Source of the DNA: Paracoccaceae bacterium
GTDB lineage: Bacteria; Pseudomonadota; Alphaproteobacteria; Rhodobacterales; Rhodobacteraceae
Assembly (NCBI GenBank): GCA_013139635.1
Contig: WTAL01000220.1
Span: forward strand, 1-33,057
DNA length: 33,057 nt
Direction of reading: 5' to 3'
The position numbers and the translations under genes were made by a program. Numbering within the stretch: position 1 is the first letter of the stretch; every line of letters starts with the position of its first letter. This document shows, piece after piece, positions 7,386 to 16,066 of the stretch. The notes under the pieces were generated by a model. The model saw only the letters and a program-made list of their open reading frames with translations. It was not told where the DNA came from and did not search any database.

Positions 7386-9756
7386 TGAAGAACGCTTTGA
7401 TGCGGTAAGGGACGGGCTGTTTCAGCCAGAGTCGGGAGTCTTTTTTGCGCCCGTCCGCCACCACTCACCGGCCTGTGCGTGGGCCGTGCAGCAGATGGTT
7501 CGGGAGATCAGGCCAAAGACCGTGCTGGTCGAAGCCCCACACGATTTTGCCCATATTATCCCGCATCTGATCCACCCTGACACCAAGCCGCCGGTGGCGA
7601 TTGCCGGACTTCTGGACCAAAAAGACGGGCCGCGGCTTGCGGCGTATTATCCGTTTTGCGCCCACTCACCGGAATATGTGGCACTGAAGGAAGGGGCAGA
7701 AATTGGCGCGCAGCTTAGGTTTATAGACCAGCCGTCAGAGGCGAAGATGGGCAAGGCCCGCGCGCTGGTGGACGAGGCCGTTTTTGATGGCAGCGATTTT
7801 GTCAGCGCGTTGGCAAAAAAAACCGGGTGTCGTGACGGGTTTGAGCTGTGGGACCATTTATTTGAAACCCGGCTTGGCACAGCGAATTGGCAGGATTTTT
7901 TACTGGATGTAGGGGTGTATTGTGCGGGGCTTCGAGCCTCAACCCCGGGTAGCGTTCTGCAAGAAAGTGGTGATCTGGCACGAGAAGGCTTTATGGCGCG
8001 GCAAATTGCGAGCGTTGAGAAGGGCCAAAAGCCGGTGCTGGTTGTTGTTGGCGGTTTTCATGTTCCGGCGCTGGTCGGGCTGCAACAGCCCGTTAAAGCA
8101 GCGGAAATAAAGCCGCCTAAAGCACAATCCTATCTTATCCGTTATGGCTATAAGGAACTGGATGCGCTGAACGGGTATGCGGCCGGGTTGCCGCAGCCAG
8201 CTTATTACGAAACACTGTGGAATAACGCGCAAACAGCAAGGGGCACGCCAGACTGGCAGGCAGTTGCGGGGGGCATCGTGCAGGAATTCGCCAGCCAAAT
8301 GCGCAAGGAGGGCCATGGCATTGCCCTCCCCGCCATGGTCGAAATGCTGCGGTCGGCAGATGCTCTATCAAAGCTGCGCGGCCGCCCGGGGGTCATGCGC
8401 CATGATCTGATCGACGCGCTGAAATCGGCATTGCTGAAGGGGGAAGCATCGGGGCGGGATGCTTGGACCGAGCGGTTTGTCCTGTTTCTGCGCGGGCATT
8501 CATTGGGTGAAATTTGTGAGGGCACCGGCCAACCGCCGTTGGTTGCTGATGCCATGCAGCGGGCAAAAGCGTTTCGTTTTGATGTGTCTGACGGCCAGCG
8601 GCGGGCGCGAAGCCTTGATATCAGACGCAAGCCCCGGCATCTGGCCGCCTCGCAGTTTTCCCATGCCATGGCTTTGCTCGACACGGGCTTTGCCGCGCGA
8701 CAATCTGGCCCTGATTTTATCAACGCAGTGCAGACCGGATTGCTTTTCGAAAACTGGCATTATGCATGGTCTCCGCAGGTTGAAGGCATGTTGATTCAAG
8801 CCGCAATCCATGGGGATACCATTCCGGATGCTTGCGCTGGTGCGTTATTGGCTGAACGTGTAGCGCTGGTGGAGGATGGCAGGGCAAATGATATTGAAGC
8901 GCTGGTGGTGCTACTAAAGCGGGGGCTTTTGGCCGGAGTCGGCGCACCGCTGACTGCCCTCGTGGGTGAAGTGGAAAAGGCAATCCGGATTTCGGCCGAT
9001 TTTGAGCGGGCGGCAATGGCAATGCAGGCCCTGCATACGATCGAGGTATCGCGTGGCCCGCTGGGGCTGCCGGACACTGTATCTGTGCAGGGCGCAATGC
9101 GGGTGGCTTTTGAGCGGGTTGTGTTTTTGTGTGATGATCTTGCGAATGCTCCAGATGAAACCCTTCCGGCAAAACTGGCCGCCCTTCGGCTGATAACCGA
9201 GTTTTTGCGCTCAGACGGGGCTAGTGCCTTTGATGTGCAGGTGTTTGACGAGGCGCTTGATCGGGTAGCCGCGGCCAACCCTCCTGCGGAGATCCTTGGG
9301 GCGGTGCTGGTTATTGGGCTACAATCGGGCAAGCGCGCGCCCGATGACCTTGTGCGCGCTATGCGTGGGCAATTCAACGGTGCGTTCTTGTCAAACGAAA
9401 GCAAGGTTGGCTTTTTACGCGGCATGCTTGAGATTTCGGCAAGCATCCTGTGGTCTATTCCGTCGCTGCTTGAGGAATTGGACCGTTTTTTGAGCGGTCT
9501 TGAAGATCTGACGTTTCTGGAATTGCTGCCGCATTTGCGATTGGCATTAACCCGGCTATCCCCGCGCCAGTCCGACCAGCTTGCAGAAATTCTGGCGGAC
9601 AGGTTTGACGGCGCCGTTTCGGATTTCACCGGTGGGCAAGTCGAGGTTTCTGCTCAGGCCGCTGCCGCCGGGGCTGCGGCTGAAATCAGGTTGCAACGGG
9701 CGCTTGTTGATGACGGGTTGGCCGAGTGGGTTGCCGGTAGGGGCGCCACGCCATGA
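7378..9756 (+). CDS. yehM: DUF5682 family protein (YehM-like)
   Basis: About 792 residues, predicted cytoplasmic. The N-terminal region has conserved-looking motifs FFAPVRHHSPACAWAV, VLVEAPHDF and VVVGGFHVPAL. This H / E / GGFH pattern resembles the TraB/EreA/ChaN-type metal-dependent fold, but that link is my inference. The C-terminal half is helical and Ala/Leu-rich with no recognised catalytic motif. The start ATG 7378 overlaps the MoxR stop by 8 nt, and the stop overlaps the VWA start as ATGA. The gene belongs to the DUF4132-MoxR-DUF5682-VWA-SWIM set and its molecular function is unknown. Confidence 0.85.
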   Translation: MVDEERFDAVRDGLFQPESGVFFAPVRHHSPACAWAVQQMVREIRPKTVLVEAPHDFAHIIPHLIHPDTKPPVAIAGLLDQKDGPRLAAYYPFCAHSPEYVALKEGAEIGAQLRFIDQPSEAKMGKARALVDEAVFDGSDFVSALAKKTGCRDGFELWDHLFETRLGTANWQDFLLDVGVYCAGLRASTPGSVLQESGDLAREGFMARQIASVEKGQKPVLVVVGGFHVPALVGLQQPVKAAEIKPPKAQSYLIRYGYKELDALNGYAAGLPQPAYYETLWNNAQTARGTPDWQAVAGGIVQEFASQMRKEGHGIALPAMVEMLRSADALSKLRGRPGVMRHDLIDALKSALLKGEASGRDAWTERFVLFLRGHSLGEICEGTGQPPLVADAMQRAKAFRFDVSDGQRRARSLDIRRKPRHLAASQFSHAMALLDTGFAARQSGPDFINAVQTGLLFENWHYAWSPQVEGMLIQAAIHGDTIPDACAGALLAERVALVEDGRANDIEALVVLLKRGLLAGVGAPLTALVGEVEKAIRISADFERAAMAMQALHTIEVSRGPLGLPDTVSVQGAMRVAFERVVFLCDDLANAPDETLPAKLAALRLITEFLRSDGASAFDVQVFDEALDRVAAANPPAEILGAVLVIGLQSGKRAPDDLVRAMRGQFNGAFLSNESKVGFLRGMLEISASILWSIPSLLEELDRFLSGLEDLTFLELLPHLRLALTRLSPRQSDQLAEILADRFDGAVSDFTGGQVEVSAQAAAAGAAAEIRLQRALVDDGLAEWVAGRGATP

Positions 9757-10868
9757 GCCAAAAAAGCAAACAGCGCTGGCGGTTGCTGCTTGGCCGCTAT
9801 GCGCAGCGCCATCTGGGGGAGTTGAGTGGTGATGCCGCGGCTCGGGATGCCGCGCTGGATTATCTTTATGGCCGTGAATACCAAAAACGCGGATTGCATC
9901 AGGGCAGGGGAGCCGGCTCGCTGGATCCGACACAGATGCGGGCGCTTGACTGGCTGGGTGAAGCAAATCGGCTGTTTCCCAAGTCGGTTTTTGAAGCCCT
10001 GCAAACCCATGCGCTTGACAAATATGGCATCACAGATTTGCTGGATGACCCCAAAACCCTTGAGGCGCTTGAACCAAATAAAAACCTTTTGAAAGCTTTG
10101 CTATCTTTTCATGGCCGTGCCAAACCCGAAGTCAGGGATAAATTGCGTGCGGTGGCCGATGAGGTTATCCGCGATATCATGCAAAAGCTAAAATCCGATG
10201 TGCAGCGCGCCTTTTCAGGCCGTCGCAACAGGTTCAAGCGGTCGCATATCCAGTCGGCAGCAAATTTTGACTGGCGTGCCACCCTGCGCAGCAATCTGAA
10301 AACATATGACCCCGAGCGTGGCCGGATTATTGCTGAGGATCTAAGGTTTAATGCCCGTGAACGCCGGCGCTTACCGTGGCATGTGATCCTTTGTGTTGAC
10401 CAATCAGGGTCCATGACCGACAGCATTATCCATTCTGCAATTATGGCGACAATCCTGTCTGGCCTGCCCGGTGTATCTGTATCAATGGTGCTTTTTGATA
10501 CATCGGTTGTGGATGTAACCGACTCCCTGTCGGACCCCTTGGAAACCCTGTTATCGGTGCAGCTTGGCGGCGGAACTGACATCGGACGCGCGGTGGAGTA
10601 TTGCGAGGGGCTGGTAACCATGCCTGAGCGCACGGTTTTTGTGCTGATATCCGATTTTGCCGAAGGCGCCGCCCCGCGCCGGTTGTTCAGCGCTGTGGCG
10701 CGCTTGGCCGAGGCGCGGGTGAAGCTGCTTGGCCTTGGGGCGCTGGACATGGACGGTGCACCCTACATTGACCAGAAAATTGCCGACCGCCTATCCACCA
10801 TCGGCATGAAAATCGCAACCATGACCCCAGACAGGTTGGCGAGTTGGTTAGCCGGAGTCATACAATGA
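9753..10868 (+). CDS. yehP: VWA-domain protein (YehP/CoxE-like)
   Basis: 371 residues. The C-terminal half is a von Willebrand A domain with a complete MIDAS: DQSGSM near residue 215 (DxSxS), then GGGTDIGRAV (Thr), and FVLISDFAEG (Asp). The N-terminal half is helical and basic (DVQRAFSGRRNRFKRSH), resembling the CoxE/VWA-containing partners of MoxR ATPases. It likely binds a ligand through Mg2+ and acts as substrate adaptor for the MoxR protein encoded two genes upstream (known pattern for MoxR-VWA pairs; inferred here). It is coupled by 4-nt ATGA overlaps at both ends. Size agrees with E. coli YehP. Confidence 0.92.
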   Translation: MSQKSKQRWRLLLGRYAQRHLGELSGDAAARDAALDYLYGREYQKRGLHQGRGAGSLDPTQMRALDWLGEANRLFPKSVFEALQTHALDKYGITDLLDDPKTLEALEPNKNLLKALLSFHGRAKPEVRDKLRAVADEVIRDIMQKLKSDVQRAFSGRRNRFKRSHIQSAANFDWRATLRSNLKTYDPERGRIIAEDLRFNARERRRLPWHVILCVDQSGSMTDSIIHSAIMATILSGLPGVSVSMVLFDTSVVDVTDSLSDPLETLLSVQLGGGTDIGRAVEYCEGLVTMPERTVFVLISDFAEGAAPRRLFSAVARLAEARVKLLGLGALDMDGAPYIDQKIADRLSTIGMKIATMTPDRLASWLAGVIQ

Positions 10869-12748
10869 ACCTGCCACAACTAATCGCCTCGTTTGACGAC
10901 GCCGCGTTGGCTGTTTTGGCCAACAAGGGCCTGCTGCGCCGCGCCCACAGAGATGTGCAGGCTGGAAAGGTCATTATTGAAACATTTACTGACAATGAAG
11001 CGGGATTAGTTGTTGCGGATTACAAGGTTTCCATCCCTGTTGAAGGCTCGGCTGGAGCCACATGCGATTGCCCCGCCGAAGGTGTTTGCTTTCATATCCT
11101 TGCCGCAATAATCGCCCTGCGCGAGATCAAAGCCCCAAAGGATAGTGGCGCGAAAACTGCGCGTGCGTTCGTGCGCAGCCTGCCTGAAAAAGCACTGAGA
11201 AAGTTTGCTGGCGCAGACTGGAGCGGCGCAGGTGTTTTGGCCGATAATGCGCCAAATTTTAGGTTTTGTGATGAAGGGGCTAATTGTGCCGTAACCATCA
11301 GCCAACCTGCGGCAAGTGTGACATTTATCGGGGCGGGCGGGCTGAAGCAGGCACTTTATAAAGGCCCAAAGTCCCGCAAGCGGCTGTTGGTGACCAGCGC
11401 AGCACTGGCGTTGCGTGATTTGGCTGGAATTGCGCGCAAAACGCCGGTGCCCGTGGCCGCTGCCTTTGATGATTTTACCCATATTCGGGCGGCACTTGCA
11501 CGTGCGCTAACACAGGCCACAAACGGCGCCGCTAAGCTGGCCTCTGAACGCTTGTTTGATCTGGCAATTTCGACTCGCATTCAAAAAATGCCGCGCCTAA
11601 CAGGGCAATTGTTGTTGCTTTCCCGACAGGCAGAATGGGCGGCCGAGGAGCATATTAGCTATGATGAGGCCACATTTTTGGCCCTATTAAGCCAGACATA
11701 TGCTTTGACCATCGCTCTTGAACACAGCGACGCCAACCCGGATCTTACAGGCGTATTCCGCCGCGAATACCACCCCGCCCCGCCTCTGAAATTGTTATTT
11801 CTGGGGGCGGATAAATGGCAGACAGACACCGGTGTGCGCGGGCTGACTCTTTTTGGCTATGATCCTGATAACATTCGATTTTATACCGCCACCATGGCAC
11901 GCGCTGCGGGCATGGACCCGGGGTTTACACCCGAACAGGCCTACCGCACCCCGATTTGGGGTGTAGGAGAGGCCGAAGCCCTGATCGGGCATTGGGTTTC
12001 GTTCAAAACGCCGTCGGTTTCTGCCGATTTTCAGCTTTCCGTGTCGCAGAATATGGGGGCTGAATTGGATGGAACCATCCGGCTACCCGCCGATTTGAAA
12101 ACCCTTGAGGGGAGCATTGATGACTGGGCCATAATAAACAGAACAACTGCCGGTGTGGGCCTGCGGCACGCGGCGCAGGCACATCCATTTCTGATGGCGC
12201 CAAGCGGTGCGGGCGAGGTTGTCTTTGACGATTTTTCGCAAACCTGGGGCTGGCCGGTATTTGATAAAAACGGCGTTGCCCTGAACCTGTCTGTTGCACC
12301 GAAATATGGCGCGGCAATGCGCAGGCTGGCAGAGCATCCGGTTAAAAGAACACGGCTTCTGGTCATTGTTCAGCGCCGGGGGCTTGAAAAAACCATAAAA
12401 CCGGTTGCTGCGTTCTTTCAAAGCAGGACTGATCCACGCCATGTAAACTTGTCCTTTGACAAAATGCCGGCCGCAGGGAAAGCCGGTAAAATCTGGACCC
12501 GTGTTATGCAGCATACCCCCCCTGCGCCAGACCTCGCCGACTCTCCGGCACACTTCGCCCGCGAAACCCTTTACGCACTGAGCGAGATAGCAGGTGGGTT
12601 TGGCTACGACAAACTTGACGCCATTTGCAAACAGGCAGAAGCGCGTAACCTGCTATCACTTGCCCAGAGCCTTTCGCAGATTAAAAACGCTTTGGACTGC
12701 AGCCAAATTCTGCGCGCGGCCTATCTGTGCGCCATGTTAATGGTTTAA
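10865..12748 (+). CDS. yehQ: SWIM zinc-finger protein (YehQ-like)
   Basis: About 627 residues. A SWIM zinc finger is visible near residues 64-75 as CDCPAEGVCFH (CxC-x5-CxH), a module known to bind nucleic acid or protein. The rest is a long mixed region without recognisable catalytic residues. Start ATG 10865 overlaps the VWA stop (ATGA). It is the last gene of the five-gene block and converges on the gspK-like gene. A SWIM finger in a system beside RtcB and a Y-RNA-like element fits nucleic-acid recognition (inference). Family assignment rests on the SWIM motif and gene order. Confidence 0.85.
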   Translation: MNLPQLIASFDDAALAVLANKGLLRRAHRDVQAGKVIIETFTDNEAGLVVADYKVSIPVEGSAGATCDCPAEGVCFHILAAIIALREIKAPKDSGAKTARAFVRSLPEKALRKFAGADWSGAGVLADNAPNFRFCDEGANCAVTISQPAASVTFIGAGGLKQALYKGPKSRKRLLVTSAALALRDLAGIARKTPVPVAAAFDDFTHIRAALARALTQATNGAAKLASERLFDLAISTRIQKMPRLTGQLLLLSRQAEWAAEEHISYDEATFLALLSQTYALTIALEHSDANPDLTGVFRREYHPAPPLKLLFLGADKWQTDTGVRGLTLFGYDPDNIRFYTATMARAAGMDPGFTPEQAYRTPIWGVGEAEALIGHWVSFKTPSVSADFQLSVSQNMGAELDGTIRLPADLKTLEGSIDDWAIINRTTAGVGLRHAAQAHPFLMAPSGAGEVVFDDFSQTWGWPVFDKNGVALNLSVAPKYGAAMRRLAEHPVKRTRLLVIVQRRGLEKTIKPVAAFFQSRTDPRHVNLSFDKMPAAGKAGKIWTRVMQHTPPAPDLADSPAHFARETLYALSEIAGGFGYDKLDAICKQAEARNLLSLAQSLSQIKNALDCSQILRAAYLCAMLMV

Positions 12749-12764
12749 CCCGAGGTAATATTCT

Positions 12765-12789
12765 TGCACTGCCAGCGTTTGTCAGTGCA
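12765..12789. terminator. Inverted repeat between convergent genes
   Basis: TGCACTG (12765-12771) and CAGTGCA (12783-12789) form a 7-bp perfect stem between the SWIM gene (+) and the gspK-like gene (-), overlapping the latter's stop codon. No T-tract follows on either strand, so intrinsic termination is only possible, not shown. Confidence 0.35.
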
Positions 12790-13516
12790 GAAAAAGCACG
12801 GTTGTTGTTCCATTGCTGGGGTCAAACTGGATGCTGGCAAGTAATTTTTCCTGCGAATAGCCGCTAGCATTCAAAAGCAGGTTAAAAGCACTTCCTGAAG
12901 CAAGCGAGACAAAGGTTTCGGGAAGGGTGCTTTGCAGGGATGTGGTCGTTCCGGAGTTGCCCGTTAGCACCTCCAACAATTCGATTGGCGCCTGCTCCGG
13001 TGCAACCCCGCTCTTGCCTGAATAGACAGTTGTCAGGTTTATGATGTTTGAGGGTGCGATCTCTTCGAGTTGACTAATACGCCAAAAATCCGAAGCGCGG
13101 AGTAGCTTTGCACCGGTTTCTCTAAATTGGCGAATATTGGTAACGCCTGCCTCAGTTTCAAGAGCTGAATACCCTAGCCCTCTGATCAGTGCTGCTAATA
13201 GCCCAGGCGAGGCATAATTTAAATCTACGAGGCCCCCCACATCCTGTAGCCTTGCAACATGGTTTTGACCGGCGATCTCGAACTCTGTTTCATGTTCCGA
13301 TGCATCCATAGCCAGCATGGCCATAGCTGAAATGCTTTGACGGATCAGATCCCTTTTCTCTTTTTGAACCTGGGGGCCAAGGTAGAGATTGTGCGCCATG
13401 AAATTCCTGCTGGCCGACGAAAAAAGCAACACCAGAATCATCAGGGTAAACAGAACTGCGATCAGGGCGAAACCTGATTGATTTCTCTGGCCTTTTATCG
13501 GCTGTCCTGTAGGCAT
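12782..13516 (-). CDS. GspK-like minor pseudopilin (type II secretion)
   Basis: About 244 residues from ATG 13516, shorter than typical GspK (around 300 or more). It begins with a short basic leader, then a prepilin-like hydrophobic helix (SGFALIAVLFTLMILVLL), followed by LQDVGGLVDLNYASPGLL, which fits the GspK D-x-x-G-x-x-(N/D)-L-N pattern. GspK caps the type II pseudopilus at the inner membrane. No other Gsp genes are present except a truncated divergent prepilin peptidase, so the protein is orphaned here. The ribosome site is poor; longer starts up to 13642 are open but overlap the divergent gene. It may be a non-functional remnant. Confidence 0.72.
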   Translation of the reverse strand: MPTGQPIKGQRNQSGFALIAVLFTLMILVLLFSSASRNFMAHNLYLGPQVQKEKRDLIRQSISAMAMLAMDASEHETEFEIAGQNHVARLQDVGGLVDLNYASPGLLAALIRGLGYSALETEAGVTNIRQFRETGAKLLRASDFWRISQLEEIAPSNIINLTTVYSGKSGVAPEQAPIELLEVLTGNSGTTTSLQSTLPETFVSLASGSAFNLLLNASGYSQEKLLASIQFDPSNGTTTVLFLH

Positions 13517-13555
13517 GGTAAAGCTGAATACTCCAGAATTTAACGGAGATTCAGA

Positions 13556-13834
13556 TTGAGCAAATACAGCAGGTATATGTTTATAGCCAGCCATTTTGGT
13601 TTCTATTTCGCATTGGCGTACTTTGCCGGCATTTGGGGGCACAATCTGGTTGTCGCTTTGAGCGGCGTGTTAATGCTCCTGCTTATCTGGATGAGCATAT
13701 CAGACATAGAGTCCTTCATAATCCCCGATACGGCCAGCCTTCTGCTGATTATATTGGGTCTTCTGGCTACGTGGGTTCTAAAAAGCGAGAGCGTGTTGAA
13801 CCACATTGTGGCTATGTACCGCCTACCCCTATGA
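13556..13834 (+). pseudogene. Truncated prepilin peptidase (A24 family), 3' end lost
   Basis: It begins at TTG 13556 (GGAG about 8 nt upstream) or ATG 13577. Two hydrophobic segments flank WMSISDIESFIIPD, the first-aspartate motif of A24 prepilin peptidases (TadV/GspO/PilD). These enzymes cleave and methylate prepilins in the inner membrane. The reading frame runs into foreign sequence near 13815 and ends with the odd tail AMYRLPL at 13834. The second catalytic Asp region (GxGD) is missing, so it is inactive. It is divergent from the gspK-like gene, which would supply a natural substrate. The 3' part was replaced by an Rhs fragment. Confidence 0.8.
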
Positions 13835-14138
13835 TCTTGAGGACCGCCTGCAGGGGCTAACCCACGCGCAAAACGGCGTGGCGATCAGTGATCTGGCTTA
13901 TGATTATGCGGTTGACGGCCAGCTGATCGGTATCCGAGGCCTGCTCGATCCAACGGCTTCTATCGAGATCGCCTACGACAATCTCAACCGTCTAACTATG
14001 GTGTCCGAGGGCATTTCGACCATCGACGGTGGCGTCCCAATCCCGGTGGAGGATTTTGCCTATGATGGTGAGGGCAACCGGATTGCGTCGCACCTGTCGA
14101 GCTTGTATCTGAGTGATGACCACAATCGCCTGACCTAG
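13815..14138 (+). pseudogene. Rhs/YD-repeat protein fragment
   Basis: The frame reads AYPYDLEDRLQGLTHAQNG, then LAYDYAVDGQLIGIRG, IAYDNLNRLT and FAYDGEGNRIASH, all typical YD-repeats of Rhs/wall-associated polymorphic toxin proteins. No start codon or N-terminal domain is present, and the frame ends at a TAG beside the left end of the IS1595 element. It is a roughly 105-codon internal scrap of a much larger gene, joined on its left to the prepilin peptidase. Rhs genes are mobile and recombination-prone, so this marks a rearrangement junction. Confidence 0.85.
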
Positions 14139-14178
14139 GAGGGACTTATATACTTAACTAGCCATTAGGGCAGCGAAG

Positions 14179-15150
14179 CTAACCCTCCTCACTGTCATAA
14201 ACACCGAATAGTAAAGCTTGCTTCCCGTAGTGGTGAGCCACTTTCTTTCTAAGTTCTGGCATGTTTTTGCAGGATTTGGCTAATCCAACCACCTCATAGC
14301 AACGAGAAACGAGTTGGCGAGCACCATAGTTCTCTGTAAGGTTTTGATGCCAGCGAACCCCCGGAGCGGGGCGGTTTTCTCGTAAATACTTTGCGACATC
14401 AGGGTCGAGCGTATCGTAAATAAGCTCAATCACCAGTTTACCCCAGTATTTTGGTCGATTGTGTAATGATCCTTTCCAGTCTGTTAATCTACCAAACTCC
14501 TCCCATAGCTCATCAGGGAATGTTTTTTCCCAAGCCCTCAATTCCTCTGCAATGAACGCGCGCAATTTGACCTGAAGGGCGTCCTCATCCCGTTCGTACT
14601 GATAGCCGGTTGCCTCATCTACAAGCGCATCTAGGCCAGTGCGCGTTAGTCCCGCAGTCAAAACGGCACAGCGTATTGCAATTTCCCGTTGGCGATCTGT
14701 AAGGGTTGCGCGTTCATAGAGAGCTTGCACATAACCCCGGCAGATTAATTCGAAGTGTTCTGTAGTAATGCCTGCCGCTGGCCATTGCGTTCCGGGGATC
14801 GAGAATTTGCGGGTTTCCTTCAGGATTTTTTCTATATCAATAAACGGGTTAAGCGCCTTCTGCCCTGCATAGTCCTTCAGGTTTGCTCGATCCACTTCGG
14901 AAATCGCCATTGCGGCCGAACTGGAGGCAAGAAGGCGTGTTCCGTCTGGAAGCACATAACAATCAATCTCGGCCCCACCTAGGTCGATTTGACCGCGCCA
15001 TTGAGCTACGGGGAGATTAGGGTCAGCAAATTCTTTGTTGCCCTTGCCTGGACCGGGCTTCGGGTTCTTATTGCCCAACGCAACCATTGACTCGGCAACA
15101 TCGCCAAATACCGCATCTATTGGTTTGATTGTTTTTTTGTTTTCAGCCAT
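14179..15150 (-). CDS. P63C-domain passenger protein of the IS1595 element
   Basis: 323 residues. The N-terminal part reads like a small sensor-type segment (AQWRGQIDLGGAEIDCYVLP, then GTRLLASSSAAMAIS). The C-terminal part matches the P63C domain as I know it: FPDELWEEFGRLTDW, NRPKYWGKLVIELIYDTL and GVRWHQNLTENYG. Function is unknown; P63C proteins occur in phages and as passengers of ISXO2-type transposons. The start overlaps the transposase stop by 8 nt, so it is probably translationally coupled. It lies entirely within the inverted repeats and therefore moves with the element. No catalytic residues are recognised. Confidence 0.78.
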   Translation of the reverse strand: MAENKKTIKPIDAVFGDVAESMVALGNKNPKPGPGKGNKEFADPNLPVAQWRGQIDLGGAEIDCYVLPDGTRLLASSSAAMAISEVDRANLKDYAGQKALNPFIDIEKILKETRKFSIPGTQWPAAGITTEHFELICRGYVQALYERATLTDRQREIAIRCAVLTAGLTRTGLDALVDEATGYQYERDEDALQVKLRAFIAEELRAWEKTFPDELWEEFGRLTDWKGSLHNRPKYWGKLVIELIYDTLDPDVAKYLRENRPAPGVRWHQNLTENYGARQLVSRCYEVVGLAKSCKNMPELRKKVAHHYGKQALLFGVYDSEEG

Positions 15151-16066
15151 TGATTAGCCCTTTATATGTGAGGCGCTTAAACGCCATCCGGTCAATTGTC
15201 ATATTGATAAACTGCATGGTTCCAACTTCCGCCGTGTTGTGACGAAATGAAAATTCGTTCACATAACGGTGCAAATGCTTGGCACTCATATGGTGGTAGA
15301 TGCCATAATGCCCACGCTTGAGGAGCGCCCAGAAGCTTTCTATACCATTTGTGTGGGCCTTCTCTTTGACGTATTCGCCCACTGAATGATCAATGCGGAT
15401 ATGATCATAACCCATTTTTGGGAGGCTAAGGTAGCCACGATACGCGTCAGTTACTACGGTTGCGCCTTTATTTGCATGGTCCTTTACAAAGCCAGTTAAA
15501 GCCTTGGCTGTTGTATGCGGCATCACCGTGGCGCGAACCTGCTTGTTCTCATTAAGAATACCAACAACAGGAGTTTTGCGGCCACGTCCACCCATTTGAT
15601 TAGGGCGCTTACTTGCATGCATATTGCTACGCTTGCCGCCGACATAAGTTTCGTCAACTTGGTTGTGGTCACCGCCATCACCAGCACCTTGGTCATTCAA
15701 CCACGTTTCGCGGATGCGCTGAGCAAGAAACCATGCGGTTTTCTGGGTGACGCCAAGCTCACGTGCCATTTGGGTGCTGGGGATACCCTTGCGGGCGCTG
15801 GTCAGCATGTAGATGGCAAGAAGCCACTTGAGTAGAGGAAGGCGGCTCTCGGCCAGCACTGTGCCAGTCCGAACACTGAAATGCTTGCGACAATCTTTGC
15901 ATCGGTAGGCCATAGGCTTGTGGTCTTTGCATTCAGTTACAGAAACCGAACCACAGTGACCACATACAGGCTCATTAGCCCAACGGCGCGTCTCAAAGAA
16001 ATTACGCGCAGCCTCTTCATTGGGGAATTTCTGAAAGAACTCAAATGTGCTAAGTGTATCTGACAT
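15143..16066 (-). CDS. IS1595-family transposase (ISXO2-like)
   Basis: 307 residues from ATG 16066, which has a good AGGAGA ribosome site; the frame is open to 16126. An N-terminal zinc ribbon (CGHCGSVSVTEC, then YRCKDCRKHFSVRTGT) precedes a helical DNA-binding part (GVTQKTAWFLAQRIRE) and the DDE-type core: VDETYVGGK, TVVTDAYRGYL, and HTNGIESFWALLKRG with NxxE as third motif. It catalyses cut-and-paste transposition at the 24-bp ends described above. All key residues are visible, so it appears active. Confidence 0.94.
   Translation of the reverse strand: MSDTLSTFEFFQKFPNEEAARNFFETRRWANEPVCGHCGSVSVTECKDHKPMAYRCKDCRKHFSVRTGTVLAESRLPLLKWLLAIYMLTSARKGIPSTQMARELGVTQKTAWFLAQRIRETWLNDQGAGDGGDHNQVDETYVGGKRSNMHASKRPNQMGGRGRKTPVVGILNENKQVRATVMPHTTAKALTGFVKDHANKGATVVTDAYRGYLSLPKMGYDHIRIDHSVGEYVKEKAHTNGIESFWALLKRGHYGIYHHMSAKHLHRYVNEFSFRHNTAEVGTMQFINMTIDRMAFKRLTYKGLING

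Noticed and set aside
8205-9629. Minus-strand ORFs opposite the DUF5682 gene
   Set aside because: Low-complexity Ser/Arg/Ala-rich shadows in the reverse frame of a strongly supported gene.
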